This document shows positions 26,706-36,248 of a stretch of DNA of 64,000 nucleotides, piece by piece. Where the stretch lies: NCBI RefSeq assembly GCF_020567375.1, contig NZ_JAJBZM010000001.1, positions 1,037,935-1,101,934 of the forward strand, given 5' to 3'. The notes under the pieces are model-generated. The model was not told the DNA's origin and searched no databases. It saw only the letters and a list, made by a program, of their open reading frames with translations. How positions within the stretch are numbered: the stretch's first letter is position 1; every line of letters begins with the position of its first letter. The position numbers and the translations under genes are program-made. The DNA comes from Janibacter melonis (lineage in GTDB: Bacteria > Actinomycetota > Actinomycetes > Actinomycetales > Dermatophilaceae).

Positions 26706-27623
26706 TCAGTCGGAGCGGACGAGCGCGGCGGAGATGAGCTGGGCGACCCGCAACGGGTGGTCCAGGTCCGACCAGACGAGGCGGACGACCTCGAGACCGA
26801 GCGAGCGAAGGGAGTCCTCGCGCCGCTTCTCAAGGACGAGGGCCTCTCGCCCCTGGGCGCCCTCGTACTTCACCAGGCCGTCGAACTCGACGACGACCTT
26901 GCCCGACACGAGGAAGTCGACCCGACCCACGAGCCGGCCGTCGGGACCGCGCACGTCGACCTGGCTCTCGAAGGGCACCCCCATGTCGGTGAGCAGGAGA
27001 CGGGTCCGCGTCTCGCCGGGTGACTCGCTGGCGGGGTCGGCCAGGGCCAGCACCGAGCTCGCCCTCTCACGGCGAAGGGGGCCCGAGGCCCGCCGGTCGA
27101 ACGCCTCGGCGACCTCTTCCCTCGCGCACACGGACGTGCGCAGGGCGTGGTCCAGCGGCACGAGCGCCGCGGCCAGCCCGGCCTCGAGGCCTACCTGCGC
27201 GACCGCTACGGCGACCGGCACGCACCGCACGCCGCCAGCCCGGACCGGGTTCTCACCGGTCCGCGACGGGTGGAGCCGCACCCCGTCGCGGTGACGGAGG
27301 CGGTCGACCTCCACGACGAGGTCGACCCTGCTCAGGTCGACCCCCCAGAGGGGCAGACCGTGCAGCGCCAGGGCGGCCTGGTGCGAGGCGCTCGACCTCG
27401 GTCGACCGAGCATCACGGCTCGAGCCCGCAGCGCCAGACGCACCTCGGGGGTCGCTGCCGACCAGATCTCGCCGGCGACGTAGGCGTCGCGCCGCACGCG
27501 GACCAGCTCCCCCCGTCGCACCAGCCCGGCGAGATCGGCCTCGCTCGTCTCGCACCGGCGCGCCTGCCCGGAGGTGCACACCCCCGCCTGCCCGATCATC
27601 AGCGCCTGGAGCCGTGTGTTCAT
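26706..27623 (-). CDS. AbiEi-type wHTH + DUF559 (Vsr-like nuclease fold) protein
   Basis: 305 residues. The N-terminus is a small winged-helix region (AGVCTSGQARRCETSEADLAGLVRRGEL would span the HTH) as in AbiEi-type antitoxin domains. The C-terminus is a Vsr-like PD-(D/E)XK fold: ESPGETRTRLLL, VGRVDFLV, VVVEFDGLVKY and EKRREDSLRSLGLEVVRLVW. Acidic residues of the nuclease site are present. No AbiEii toxin gene is adjacent, so it is a solitary gene; defence or DNA repair roles are possible but unproven. A paralogue lies at 56407. Flanks are GC-rich repeats. Confidence 0.75.
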   Translation of the reverse strand: MNTRLQALMIGQAGVCTSGQARRCETSEADLAGLVRRGELVRVRRDAYVAGEIWSAATPEVRLALRARAVMLGRPRSSASHQAALALHGLPLWGVDLSRVDLVVEVDRLRHRDGVRLHPSRTGENPVRAGGVRCVPVAVAVAQVGLEAGLAAALVPLDHALRTSVCAREEVAEAFDRRASGPLRRERASSVLALADPASESPGETRTRLLLTDMGVPFESQVDVRGPDGRLVGRVDFLVSGKVVVEFDGLVKYEGAQGREALVLEKRREDSLRSLGLEVVRLVWSDLDHPLRVAQLISAALVRSD

Positions 27624-27728
27624 CCCGCCGTCGTGGCGAGGGACGCGACGACGACCGCGGCGTCATCCACAGGCCCGCGCCGGGCAACCCTGCGCGGACC
27701 GGGACGTCGGGCACGCCCCGGGACATGT

Positions 27729-27798
27729 CCCGGTCCGGGGCGGGCATCCCGGTCCGCGACGGGTGACCCGGTCTGCGACGGGTGACCCGGTCTGCGAC
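27729..27798 (+). repeat. Right direct-repeat copy and 19-bp tandem repeats
   Basis: CCCGGTCCGGGGCGG at 27729-27743 matches the left copy. Two perfect 19-bp units GGGTGACCCGGTCTGCGAC occupy 27761-27779 and 27780-27798, with a degenerate unit at 27742-27760. A 14-bp perfect palindrome CGGGACATGTCCCG (27719-27732) adjoins. The 280-bp gap 27624-27903 holds this repeat cluster and then the upstream region of the next gene. Confidence 0.7.
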
Positions 27799-27903
27799 AC
27801 GAGACCTTGACGTGACATCACGCCCGACAACCGACTCGTCGTCACCGGAGTCAGAGAGGCAGAGCCACCGCAGGGGCTGGCTCACCTCAGGGGAGGACTC
27901 ACC

Positions 27904-28989
27904 ATGACCCGCACCACCGCCCGCCGCGCCGCGCTCGTCGTCGCCACCGCCGCCCTCGTCGCACCCGTCGCCACCTCGGCCCAGGCCGCCGTCGGCGCGG
28001 CGCCCACCGCCTCGCCCGGCTGGAGCGTCAGCGCCCACCTGCCGACCGGGTCACCGTCGTGGCGCGGCCAGGACCTCGTCCTGTCGAGCCCGGGCGGCAC
28101 CTCGAAGACCGTCCTCGGCCGGGTCGGTCGGGGCGAGCGCGTCGTCGACGTCTCCGCCGACGGGCGCCGCGTGCTCACCGTGGACCGTCGCGGCGGCGAC
28201 CCCCGGGTCGTCGCCCACGACACGGCGGCGGGGACGCGCTCCACCTTCGCCGTCTCGAAGCTGGAGCAGGTCCGGTACCTCGACGCCGCCGGGTCGAAGG
28301 TCGTCGTCGTCCGCGGCTGGGAGGAGACCGACCGCGTCGTCGAGGTCCGCAGCCCCGGGGGCACCCTCGTGCGCACGCTGCACACCCCCCGCCGCGGCAC
28401 CCTGGACGCGCCGAGCATCATCAGCACCCCCGACGGCTCGAAGGTCGTGCTCAACCGCTCCGGCCGTCAGCGCAGCGTCGACGCGAGGACCGGCGCCACC
28501 ATCAGCACGCTCTCCGGCCGCACGGGCTACTCGGCGTGCGCCCCGACCCGCTGGTGGGGCACGAGCGGGCTCGTCGCGACGTGCTCGGTGACGAGCGGGT
28601 CGCTCCGGGGCACCGAGCAGGTGCTGCGCGTCCCCTTCGTCGGCACCTCCTCGCGGGTCACGACGACGGCGGGCGGCATGGGCATCGGATGGATGGACGC
28701 CTGGGCCCACCCGAAGGGGACGGTCGCGCTGAGCATCAACGGCTGCGGCCCCGCCACCGCCCACCGCCTCACCGCGGGCGAGCCGGAGATCGCGCTCGGC
28801 GTCCCGAGCGACCACACCGAGGTCCAGACGGTCGTCGGCGACGGCCTGTACCACCTCGCCAGCGGGGCCAGCTGTGGCGGCCCCGGCACCGTCCGCCTCG
28901 CCCGCCACGACCTGTCGACCGGCCGCAACACGACGGTCCTCGGTGGCGGCACCGTGAGCAGCGTCGCCGTCGTCGACATGTACCAGTGA
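27904..28989 (+). CDS. Exported beta-propeller-like protein, unknown function
   Basis: 361 residues from ATG 27904 with GGGGAGGAC upstream. A clear Sec signal peptide (Arg-rich start, hydrophobic core, ATSAQAAV cleavage region near residue 29). The mature protein alternates short beta-strands with loops such as VVDVSADGRRVLTVD and ISTPDGSKVVLNRSG, the rhythm of WD40/YncE-like propellers. Two pairs of Cys may form disulfides (SACAPTRWWGTSGLVATC; CGPATAH with SCGGPGT). Secreted; ligand unknown. Followed by a strong hairpin terminator. Confidence 0.7.
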   Translation: MTRTTARRAALVVATAALVAPVATSAQAAVGAAPTASPGWSVSAHLPTGSPSWRGQDLVLSSPGGTSKTVLGRVGRGERVVDVSADGRRVLTVDRRGGDPRVVAHDTAAGTRSTFAVSKLEQVRYLDAAGSKVVVVRGWEETDRVVEVRSPGGTLVRTLHTPRRGTLDAPSIISTPDGSKVVLNRSGRQRSVDARTGATISTLSGRTGYSACAPTRWWGTSGLVATCSVTSGSLRGTEQVLRVPFVGTSSRVTTTAGGMGIGWMDAWAHPKGTVALSINGCGPATAHRLTAGEPEIALGVPSDHTEVQTVVGDGLYHLASGASCGGPGTVRLARHDLSTGRNTTVLGGGTVSSVAVVDMYQ

Positions 28990-28995
28990 CACGAG

Positions 28996-29037
28996 GCGAA
29001 GGGGGACCCGGCCGCATGCAGTCGGGTCCCCCTTCGC
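28996..29037 (+). terminator. Strong terminator made of two octamer copies
   Basis: 15-bp perfect arms 28996-29010 and 29023-29037, each containing the CGAAGGGG octamer (28997 on +, 29029 on -), loop about 12 nt. It starts 7 bp after the propeller gene stop. Confidence 0.8.
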
Positions 29038-29080
29038 CGTCGCCGGGTGCCCTGACGGCGGGTCGTGCCACGATGGGCCG

Positions 29081-30571
29081 GTGAGCGAAGAGCAGACCAA
29101 GCCCGAGAACCGCGCCCGCCCGACCACCGATGAGTTCCGCACCTTCGTCGCGCAGGGCTGGGCCCCGCGCTCGACGCAGCTGCCAGAGCTGACCGAGGCG
29201 GCCCGCCGCGCCGCCGTGCGCCGCGACGAGCTGTCGGCCGCCTTCCCCGGCGACCGCCTCGTCATCCCCGCCGGTGGTCTGAAGGTCCGCTCCAACGACA
29301 GCGACTACGTCTTCCGCCCGCACACCGCCTTCGCCTACCTCACCGGTCTCGGTGCGGACCGCGAGCCCGACGCGGTGCTCGTCATGGAGCCGACGGAGCA
29401 GGGCGGGCACGAGGCCGTCCTGTACTTCCGTCCGCTGGCCGGCCGCGACACCGAGGAGTTCTTCGGCGACTCGCGCTACGGCGAGTTCTGGGTCGGTGCC
29501 CGGCCGAGCATCGAGGACGTCGAGGCCGAGCTGGGCCTCACCGGTGCGCACGTCGACGGCTTCGCCGACGCGGTCGGCAAGGACGCGGGCGCCGTCACCG
29601 TGCGTGTCGTGCGCGACGCCGAGGCCAGCCTCACCGCGCGCGTCGACGAGCTGCGCACCCAGAACGGCGCGCAGCCCGAGGCCCTCACCGCCGCCGACGA
29701 CGAGCTCGCCCACCGCGTCTCGACGATGCGCATGGTCAAGGACGACTGGGAGCTCGGCCAGATGCAGGACGCCGTCGACGCGACCCGCGTCGGCTTCGAC
29801 GCCGTCATCGCCGAGCTGCCGACCGTCGCCGAGCGCGGCCGCGGCGAGCGCTGGGTCGAGGGCGTCTTCGGCCTCCACGCCCGCCACCAGGGCAACGGCG
29901 TCGGCTACGACTCGATCTGCGCCGCCGGCGACCACGCCAACACCCTGCACTGGATCAAGAACACCGGCGACATCGCCCCCGACGAGCTGCTCCTGCTCGA
30001 CGCCGGGGTCGAGGTCGACAGCCTCTTCACCGCCGACGTCACCCGCACCCTGCCGATCAACGGCACCTTCACCGACGCGCAGCGCGAGGTCTACGACGCC
30101 GTGTGCGACGCGCAGCAGGCCGGCATCGACGCGATCCGCCCGGGCGCGAAGTTCTCCGACGTCCACGCCGCCGCCATCCGGGTCATCGCCGAGCGCCTCC
30201 ACGGCTGGGGCCTGCTCCCCGAGGGCGTCTCCGTCGAGGACACCCTCGACACCGAGCACGGCCAGTACCACCGCCGCTGGATGGTGCACGGCACGAGCCA
30301 CCACCTCGGTCTCGACGTCCACGACTGCGCGCTCGCCACCCGCGCCGAGTACATGGACGCCGAGCTCGCTCCCGGCATGGTCCTCACCGTCGAGCCCGGC
30401 CTGTACTTCAAGGCCGACGACCTCCTCGTCCCGGAGCGCTTCCGCGGCATCGGGGTGCGCATCGAGGACGACGTCGTCGTCACCCAGGACGGCTCGCGCA
30501 ACCTCACCGGCGAGTGGCCGCACACCTCCGCGGAGGTCGAGGCGTGGATCGCCGAGGTGCAGGGGCGCTGA
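29081..30571 (+). CDS. pepP: Xaa-Pro aminopeptidase (aminopeptidase P family)
   Basis: 496 residues from GTG 29081. An N-terminal AMP_N domain (RRDELSAAFPGDRLVIPAGG) precedes the pita-bread peptidase domain. Dinuclear metal ligands are visible: LLDAGVEVDSLFTADVTRT (two Asp), HGTSHHLGLDVHD (His), TVEPGLYF (Glu) and VRIEDDVVVT (Glu). It removes N-terminal residues before proline, most likely in the cytoplasm as there is no signal peptide. The stop overlaps the proposed start of the downstream transporter gene. Confidence 0.92.
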   Translation: MSEEQTKPENRARPTTDEFRTFVAQGWAPRSTQLPELTEAARRAAVRRDELSAAFPGDRLVIPAGGLKVRSNDSDYVFRPHTAFAYLTGLGADREPDAVLVMEPTEQGGHEAVLYFRPLAGRDTEEFFGDSRYGEFWVGARPSIEDVEAELGLTGAHVDGFADAVGKDAGAVTVRVVRDAEASLTARVDELRTQNGAQPEALTAADDELAHRVSTMRMVKDDWELGQMQDAVDATRVGFDAVIAELPTVAERGRGERWVEGVFGLHARHQGNGVGYDSICAAGDHANTLHWIKNTGDIAPDELLLLDAGVEVDSLFTADVTRTLPINGTFTDAQREVYDAVCDAQQAGIDAIRPGAKFSDVHAAAIRVIAERLHGWGLLPEGVSVEDTLDTEHGQYHRRWMVHGTSHHLGLDVHDCALATRAEYMDAELAPGMVLTVEPGLYFKADDLLVPERFRGIGVRIEDDVVVTQDGSRNLTGEWPHTSAEVEAWIAEVQGR

Positions 30572-31185
30572 CCGGCACGGCCGACAGGGCCCGGCTGCGC
30601 CGGGTCGTCCTCGTCGTCGCCGGGCTCAACCTCGCGTACTTCGTCGTCGAGGCCGCGGTCGCCCTTGCGGCGGGGTCGGTGGCGCTGCTCGCCGACAGCG
30701 TCGACTTCCTCGAGGACGCGTCGATCAACCTGCTCGTCGCGCTGGCGCTGGGCTGGCCGCTGGCCCGCCGAGCGGCAGCGGGCAAGGCGATGGCGGCGGT
30801 CATCCTCGTCCCCGCGCTGGTCGCGGGGTGGCAGGCCGTGCAGCGCGTCGGCGACCCCGTCGCGCCGGACGCGGGCCCGGTCGTCCTCGCCTCGCTCGGC
30901 GCCGTGGTCGTCAACGGGGTGTCCGCGTGGCTCCTGCTCTCGTGGCGCAGCCACGGGGGCTCGCTGAGCCGGGCGGCTTTCCTGTCCGCGCGCAACGACG
31001 TCCTCGTCAACCTCGCGATCATCGCGATGGCAGCGCTCACCGTCGCGACGGGCTCCGGCGTGCCGGACCTCGTCCTCGGCTGCGCGATCATCGCGCTGGC
31101 CCTGCACGCCGCCCACGAGGTGTGGGAGGCCAGCGAGGTCGAGCGTCTCGACGCGCGGGCGCTGGCCGGCGAGCCGATCGGCTAG
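30568..31185 (+). CDS. Cation-diffusion-facilitator-like membrane protein, start uncertain
   Basis: About 205 residues. There is no ATG or GTG near the true N-terminus; CTG 30568 overlapping the pepP TGA and preceded by GCAGGGGCG is the best candidate. Next in-frame GTG (about 30679) would remove the first membrane segment. Five or six hydrophobic segments; segment 2 has ALLADSVDFLEDASINL, the Asp-rich metal site of CDF proteins, and segment 5 has SARNDVLVNLAII in place of the usual His/Asp pair. The C-terminal cytoplasmic domain is absent. Probably metal efflux or a CDF-like relative. Confidence 0.7.
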   Translation: MTGTADRARLRRVVLVVAGLNLAYFVVEAAVALAAGSVALLADSVDFLEDASINLLVALALGWPLARRAAAGKAMAAVILVPALVAGWQAVQRVGDPVAPDAGPVVLASLGAVVVNGVSAWLLLSWRSHGGSLSRAAFLSARNDVLVNLAIIAMAALTVATGSGVPDLVLGCAIIALALHAAHEVWEASEVERLDARALAGEPIG

Positions 31186-31913
31186 CGGGTGAAGACCTCG
31201 AGCAGCAGCGCGTGCGTGATGACCGGGTCGCCGAGACGCTCCGCTCCCCCGCCGAGCGAGCCCTCGACGATCTCGCGCGGGCTGGGGAAGCTCTCCGGCA
31301 GCGCCGCGTTGTAGAGCCGGTGCTCCTCGAGCGACTCGACGGCCCGCTCCGCGTACCCGGTGACGTCGACGTAGTGCGTCGCCTCGGGCGAGGCGGCGAA
31401 GGCGATCATCCGCACGTGCCAGGGCTCGAGACCGTCGGCGGCCAGCTCGGGGTGGATCCACCTGTTGCCCGCGTCGGCGCAGGCGTCGATGACGGCCTGG
31501 CCCACGGCGCGGTGGTCGGCCTGGTTGAGCTGACCGGGGCCGAAGACCTCGTACCGGTTGAGGCTGACGACGAGATCGGGCCGGGTCCGACGGATCTGCT
31601 CGGCGACGAGCCGGCGAAGGGGGATCCCGTACTCGATCGTGCCGTCGGCGAGATCGGCGAACTCGACCCGGTCGACGCCGACGACCGCGGCGCTCGCACG
31701 CTCCTCGTCGGCGCGCGCCGGAGCCGCGTCGACCGGGTCCATGCCCTCGATCCCCGCCTCGCCGCGGGTGAGCAGGTAGTACGAGACGTCCTTGCCGTCG
31801 TCGGTCCAGCGGGCGACCGCGGCGCTCGTGCCGTACTCGATGTCGTCGGGGTGGGCGACGACGCACAGGACCGTCTCGATCCCGTCCTCGTCCAGGGGCT
31901 GCAGCTCGCTCAT
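31182..31913 (-). CDS. PIG-L family deacetylase
   Basis: 243 residues from ATG 31913. The zinc motif AHPDDIEYG and the distant His in NQADHRAVGQAVIDA define the LmbE/PIG-L family, whose members deacetylate sugar amides such as GlcNAc-inositol (MshB) or cleave mycothiol conjugates (Mca). The sequence lacks enough cues to choose between them or a third substrate. Its stop shares CTAG with the stop of the convergent transporter (31182-31185). Confidence 0.85.
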   Translation of the reverse strand: MSELQPLDEDGIETVLCVVAHPDDIEYGTSAAVARWTDDGKDVSYYLLTRGEAGIEGMDPVDAAPARADEERASAAVVGVDRVEFADLADGTIEYGIPLRRLVAEQIRRTRPDLVVSLNRYEVFGPGQLNQADHRAVGQAVIDACADAGNRWIHPELAADGLEPWHVRMIAFAASPEATHYVDVTGYAERAVESLEEHRLYNAALPESFPSPREIVEGSLGGGAERLGDPVITHALLLEVFTR

Positions 31914-31950
31914 GCCGCCAGCGTAGGGATCCCGCTCGTCCAGCGAGCCG

Positions 31951-33420
31951 CTATCGGGCGGATGACCCGGCACCGGCGAGCAGCGGGCGCAGCCGGCGCA
32001 GCCCGCGCTCCAGATGGGGGGAGCCGAGCCCGATGACGAGCCCGTGCCGGGGCAGGTCGGCGCTGACGACAAGACCTCCCGGGTCCGCCCAGTAGTCACC
32101 CATGCCGGCGACGAGCACCCCGGCCCGGGCCGCGGCGTCGACGACGGCGTGCTCGCGCTCGGCGTCGGCGCCGAGCAGCTCGACGACCCCGTGCAGACCG
32201 CCGTCCATAGGACGCAGCCGCGCCTCGGGCAGGTCCGACAGGGCAGCGACGGCGAGATCGCGTCGCGCCCGGTAGCGGCGCCGCATCCTCCCGGTGCGCC
32301 GCCGCAGGGCCCCGGCGTCGAGGTACTGAGCGAGCGCGTCCTGGACCGTGGCGGGCACCGGCGAGCCGAGGTCGCCGCGCAGCGCGAGGACGTCCGGGCG
32401 CAGCCCGTCGGGCACGAGGGCGTGACCGATCCCGATGCCGGGGGCGAGGACCTTCGCGAACGACCCGAGGGTGACGACCACGCCGTCGTCCTCGCCCCCT
32501 CGCCGGTCGAGAGCGGCCAGCGCCGGCACGGGTTCGCCCGTGAAGCGCAGCTCGCCGTCGTAGTCGTCCTCGACGACGACGGCCCCGTGCGCCCGCGCCC
32601 AGCCCACGAGCGCGAGCCGGCGGGCGACGGGCATCGCGCCGCCGAGGGGGTACTGGTGGCCGGGTGTCACGAGGACGACGTCGGCCGCCGGCTCGTGGTC
32701 GAGCAGCTCGACGGACAGCCCGTCGCCGTCGACGGGCACCGGTCGGACCTCGTGCCCGAGGGCGGCGACGACCCGACGCAGCGCCGGGTACCCGGGGTCC
32801 TCGACGACGACGCGAAGGGGGCGTCCCGCCCGCCGGGAGAGGGTCGTGAGGACGAGCTGCAGGCCCTCCCGGACCCCGGCGGTGACGACGACCGCATCGG
32901 GGTCGACTGCCGTCCCCCGGGCGACTCGGACGTGCTCCGCGAGCGCGGCGCGCAGCGCGGGCGAGCCCTGCGGCGGGTGCTGGGCGCCCGCCCCGGCGGC
33001 GGCCTCGCGCCAGGCCGCCCGCCACGTCGGGTCGACGATGCCGCTGACGTCCGGCTGCCCCGGCCGCAGGTCCGCGACGGGTGCGGCCGCCCGATGCCCC
33101 GACCCGGGCGAGGTGGTCGGGGTCGGCCGGGTCGCCCGACCGGGCACCGGGTGGTCGGCGAGCCCGGGGTCGACCCGGGTCGCTCCCTGGTCCGCGACGA
33201 GCCAGCCCTCGCCGTGCAGCTGGTCGAAGGCGGCGACGACCGTGCCCCGCGAGACCCCGACCCGCTCGGCGAGCGTGCGGGTCGAGGGCAGCACGTCCCC
33301 GCCGCGCAGCGCACCCGACTCGATGGCGCGTCGGACCCCGTCGGCGATCTGGACGACGAGCGAGGTGCCGGCACCGCGGTCGACGACGAGCGGCAGGTCG
33401 ACGTCGTGGGGATGCCTCAC
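31951..33420 (-). CDS. pdxR: MocR/PdxR-type regulator (GntR wHTH + aminotransferase fold)
   Basis: 489 residues from GTG 33420; the alternative GTG 33429 is less likely because TAGCGT (33428-33433 on this strand) would then overlap the start, whereas it sits 7 nt before 33420, typical of a leaderless mRNA. The GntR winged helix ([24 protein letters not shown]) is followed by a PLP-binding class I aminotransferase domain; [13 protein letters not shown] carries the PLP lysine. Divergent from pdxST. PdxR proteins activate PLP synthesis when PLP is low and repress themselves. A matching operator lies in the gap. Confidence 0.88.
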   Translation of the reverse strand: MRHPHDVDLPLVVDRGAGTSLVVQIADGVRRAIESGALRGGDVLPSTRTLAERVGVSRGTVVAAFDQLHGEGWLVADQGATRVDPGLADHPVPGRATRPTPTTSPGSGHRAAAPVADLRPGQPDVSGIVDPTWRAAWREAAAGAGAQHPPQGSPALRAALAEHVRVARGTAVDPDAVVVTAGVREGLQLVLTTLSRRAGRPLRVVVEDPGYPALRRVVAALGHEVRPVPVDGDGLSVELLDHEPAADVVLVTPGHQYPLGGAMPVARRLALVGWARAHGAVVVEDDYDGELRFTGEPVPALAALDRRGGEDDGVVVTLGSFAKVLAPGIGIGHALVPDGLRPDVLALRGDLGSPVPATVQDALAQYLDAGALRRRTGRMRRRYRARRDLAVAALSDLPEARLRPMDGGLHGVVELLGADAEREHAVVDAAARAGVLVAGMGDYWADPGGLVVSADLPRHGLVIGLGSPHLERGLRRLRPLLAGAGSSAR

Positions 33421-33435
33421 CCCGCCCACGCTACT

Positions 33436-33489
33436 CGAAGTGGTCTATCTCAGATCCGTCGTTCTGGATCTTCTCGCTGGACCACTTCG
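33436..33489. promoter_or_regulatory. PdxR operator pair between pdxR and pdxS
   Basis: AAGTGGTCTA at 33438-33447 and AAGTGGTCCA on the opposite strand at 33478-33487 form an inverted repeat, CGAAGTGGTC / GACCACTTCG. The first matches the published Corynebacterium PdxR site as I recall it (AAAGTGGW(-/T)CTA). A further small inverted repeat AGATCC-N8-GGATCT (33452-33471) lies between. The left site abuts the pdxR -10 box, fitting self-repression. Confidence 0.75.
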
Positions 33490-33506
33490 CGACGCACGCT
33501 GTCGGC

Positions 33507-34450
<944 letters not shown>

Positions 34451-34454
<4 letters not shown>

Positions 34455-35077
34455 GCGCGGCCCGGGTCGGCGTCCTCGCCCTGCAGGGCGGGGTCGCCGA
34501 GCACGAGCGGATGCTGGCCGGTCTCGGCGCGACGCCGGTCCCGGTCCGCTCCCCCGCGCACGTCGTCGGGCTCGACGCCCTCGTGATCCCCGGCGGAGAG
34601 TCCTCGGTGCTCGACCGTCTCGTCGACGTCGCGGGCCTGCGCGAGCCGCTGGTCGAGGCGGTCGGCCACGGGCTGCCCACCCTCGGCACGTGCGCCGGGC
34701 TCGTCCTGCTCGCCGCGAGGGTCGAGAACCCCGCCCCCGGCCAGCGCAGCCTCGGCGTCCTCGACGTCACCGTGCGCCGCAACGCCTTCGGGCGCCAGGT
34801 CGACTCCGTCGAGACGTGGGCGAGCTGGCGGGTGCCGGGCGGCCCCGACCGCATCCGGGCCGCCGCGATCCGCGCCCCCGAGGTGCTCGACGTCGGTCCG
34901 GGTGTCGAGGTCGTCTCGACGATGGCTGTCGACGGCGTCGACCGCGTCGTCGGCGTGCGCTGCGGCGCGGTGCTCGCGATCTCGCTGCACCCCGAGCTCA
35001 CCGGCGACACCACCGCCCACGAGACCCTCCTCGCGCAGATCCGCTCGGACGCCCCAGCCCCCGCCCTCACCCGCTGA
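34451..35077 (+). CDS. pdxT: Pyridoxal 5'-phosphate synthase glutaminase subunit
   Basis: 208 residues from GTG 34451, overlapping the pdxS stop by 4 bp. Class I glutamine amidotransferase: [23 protein letters not shown], nucleophile Cys in [11 protein letters not shown] and the His/Glu of SLHPELTGD. It hydrolyses glutamine and channels ammonia to PdxS. It ends 10 bp before a long hairpin. Confidence 0.95.
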
Positions 35078-35087
35078 CCCGCCCCCT

Positions 35088-35164
35088 CCCCCTTCGCCGA
35101 GGTATGGAGATCGGTCGCCGGAGGCTCGCTCTGACGACGGATTGCCATACCTCAGCGAAGGGGG
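35088..35164. terminator. Long hairpin after pdxT, built on octamer copies
   Basis: 20-nt arms 35088-35107 and 35145-35164 pair with one mismatch; the ends are the CCCCTTCG/CGAAGGGG octamers and the inner part GAGGTATGG/CCATACCTC. Loop about 37 nt. It lies between convergent genes and could stop both. Confidence 0.65.
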
Positions 35165-35196
35165 GTCAGGGCTGGGCGAAGGGGGGTCAGGGCTGG
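35155..35196 (+). repeat. Perfect 21-bp tandem duplication at a gene end
   Basis: Unit GCGAAGGGGGGTCAGGGCTGG minus its last base is within the limit; the two copies occupy 35155-35175 and 35176-35196 and are identical. Each holds an octamer copy. The second copy contains the stop codon of the exported-protein gene (35187-35189). Confidence 0.8.
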
Positions 35197-36179
35197 GTGG
35201 TCGTCCGGCGCAGCAGGGCGACGACCTCGTCCGAGACGTCGGCCTCGAGCGCGCCGTTGCTCACGACCCCGCCGGGGCCGCACGCGCCGGTCGTGACGTC
35301 GAGGACGACCGGGGCTCCCCGCTCGTAGCGCGCCTCGACCTGCCAGCGGTCGGCGGTGTCGTCGACGCACAGCAGGTCGCCCGACGCCGCACGGGTGTGC
35401 AGCGCCCTGAGCGCCGCGAGCAGGCGTGGGCGGTCGGCCCGCAGGACCGCGAAGGTCCCGCTGCTCGGGCCCGGTACGTCGGAGTCGACCCGGCAGACCC
35501 ACATCACCTCCGGCTCCCCCGGCACGAGCTCTCGCTCCACCCCGGCCCGCCCGACCGGTTGCGACCCACCGCACACCGGCCGCTCGCCCTGCGTCGGCAC
35601 GACCCAGCCGCCGTCGGCGACGGCCTTGGCGACCTGCTGGCCGACGCCGCCACCGGCGCTGAAGTCGCCGTTCGAGCTGAGGACGCACGCGTTGACCTCG
35701 TCGGTCGCCGACACCCACACCGTGCCGGTCGGGTACCCGAGCCCCAGGAGCTGGCGGGTGTTGGGGCCGTCCATCAAGGTGCACGCGTCGATCTGCTGGG
35801 CCCGTGGCGCACCGGTCAGATCTGCGGCCATCTGCTCCAGGCCCTCGGTGAGCACGACCTGCTCCGTGAGCGGTCGCGGTGGTGCCGCTGGGGCAGAGCT
35901 GTGCCCGGCGTCGTAGCGGCACACCAGGGCCCGGGTCGGGGTCTGCGCCGGTGCGAGGGCATCACCCGGGTCGAAGCCGTCCGGCGCGTCGTACGTCGGG
36001 ACGACAGGGCGGTCCTCGGTCCCGTCGTAACGGGCGGGGCAGCTCAGCAGAGCGGGCGGCGGGGGTGTCGCCACGGGCGCGCCGTCACCGGCGCGGGCCG
36101 CCGCGGCGGTCGTCCCGGCGAGACCGGCGGCGAGCAGGCCGCCCACGACGAGGGCGATGGTCGGACGAGGAGATGCCAT
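35187..36179 (-). CDS. Exported protein of unknown function
   Basis: 330 residues with an Ala-rich signal peptide (cleavage near AAAARAGDG). The mature part has about eight Cys (e.g. LLSCPARYDG, ALVCRYDAG, DACTLMDG, NACVLSS, PVCGG, MWVCRVD, DLLCVDD, TGACGPGG), likely four disulfides, so an extracellular fold. Two similar modules resemble mycobacterial/streptomycete DUF3558-like exported proteins, but I do not claim the family. The stop codon lies in a recently duplicated 21-bp repeat. Confidence 0.65.
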   Translation of the reverse strand: MASPRPTIALVVGGLLAAGLAGTTAAAARAGDGAPVATPPPPALLSCPARYDGTEDRPVVPTYDAPDGFDPGDALAPAQTPTRALVCRYDAGHSSAPAAPPRPLTEQVVLTEGLEQMAADLTGAPRAQQIDACTLMDGPNTRQLLGLGYPTGTVWVSATDEVNACVLSSNGDFSAGGGVGQQVAKAVADGGWVVPTQGERPVCGGSQPVGRAGVERELVPGEPEVMWVCRVDSDVPGPSSGTFAVLRADRPRLLAALRALHTRAASGDLLCVDDTADRWQVEARYERGAPVVLDVTTGACGPGGVVSNGALEADVSDEVVALLRRTTTQP

Positions 36180-36248
36180 GACGGCTCCTGACGGCGGGGG
36201 TGGTCCCCCTTCGACGCCGTCGGCGCGCGTCTGGTTCCCCCGGGTGCG

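Noticed and set aside
29081-30571. Plus-strand frames in other phases of pepP, including a large one from 29352
   Set aside because: They share the region with the well-supported peptidase and have no family motifs.
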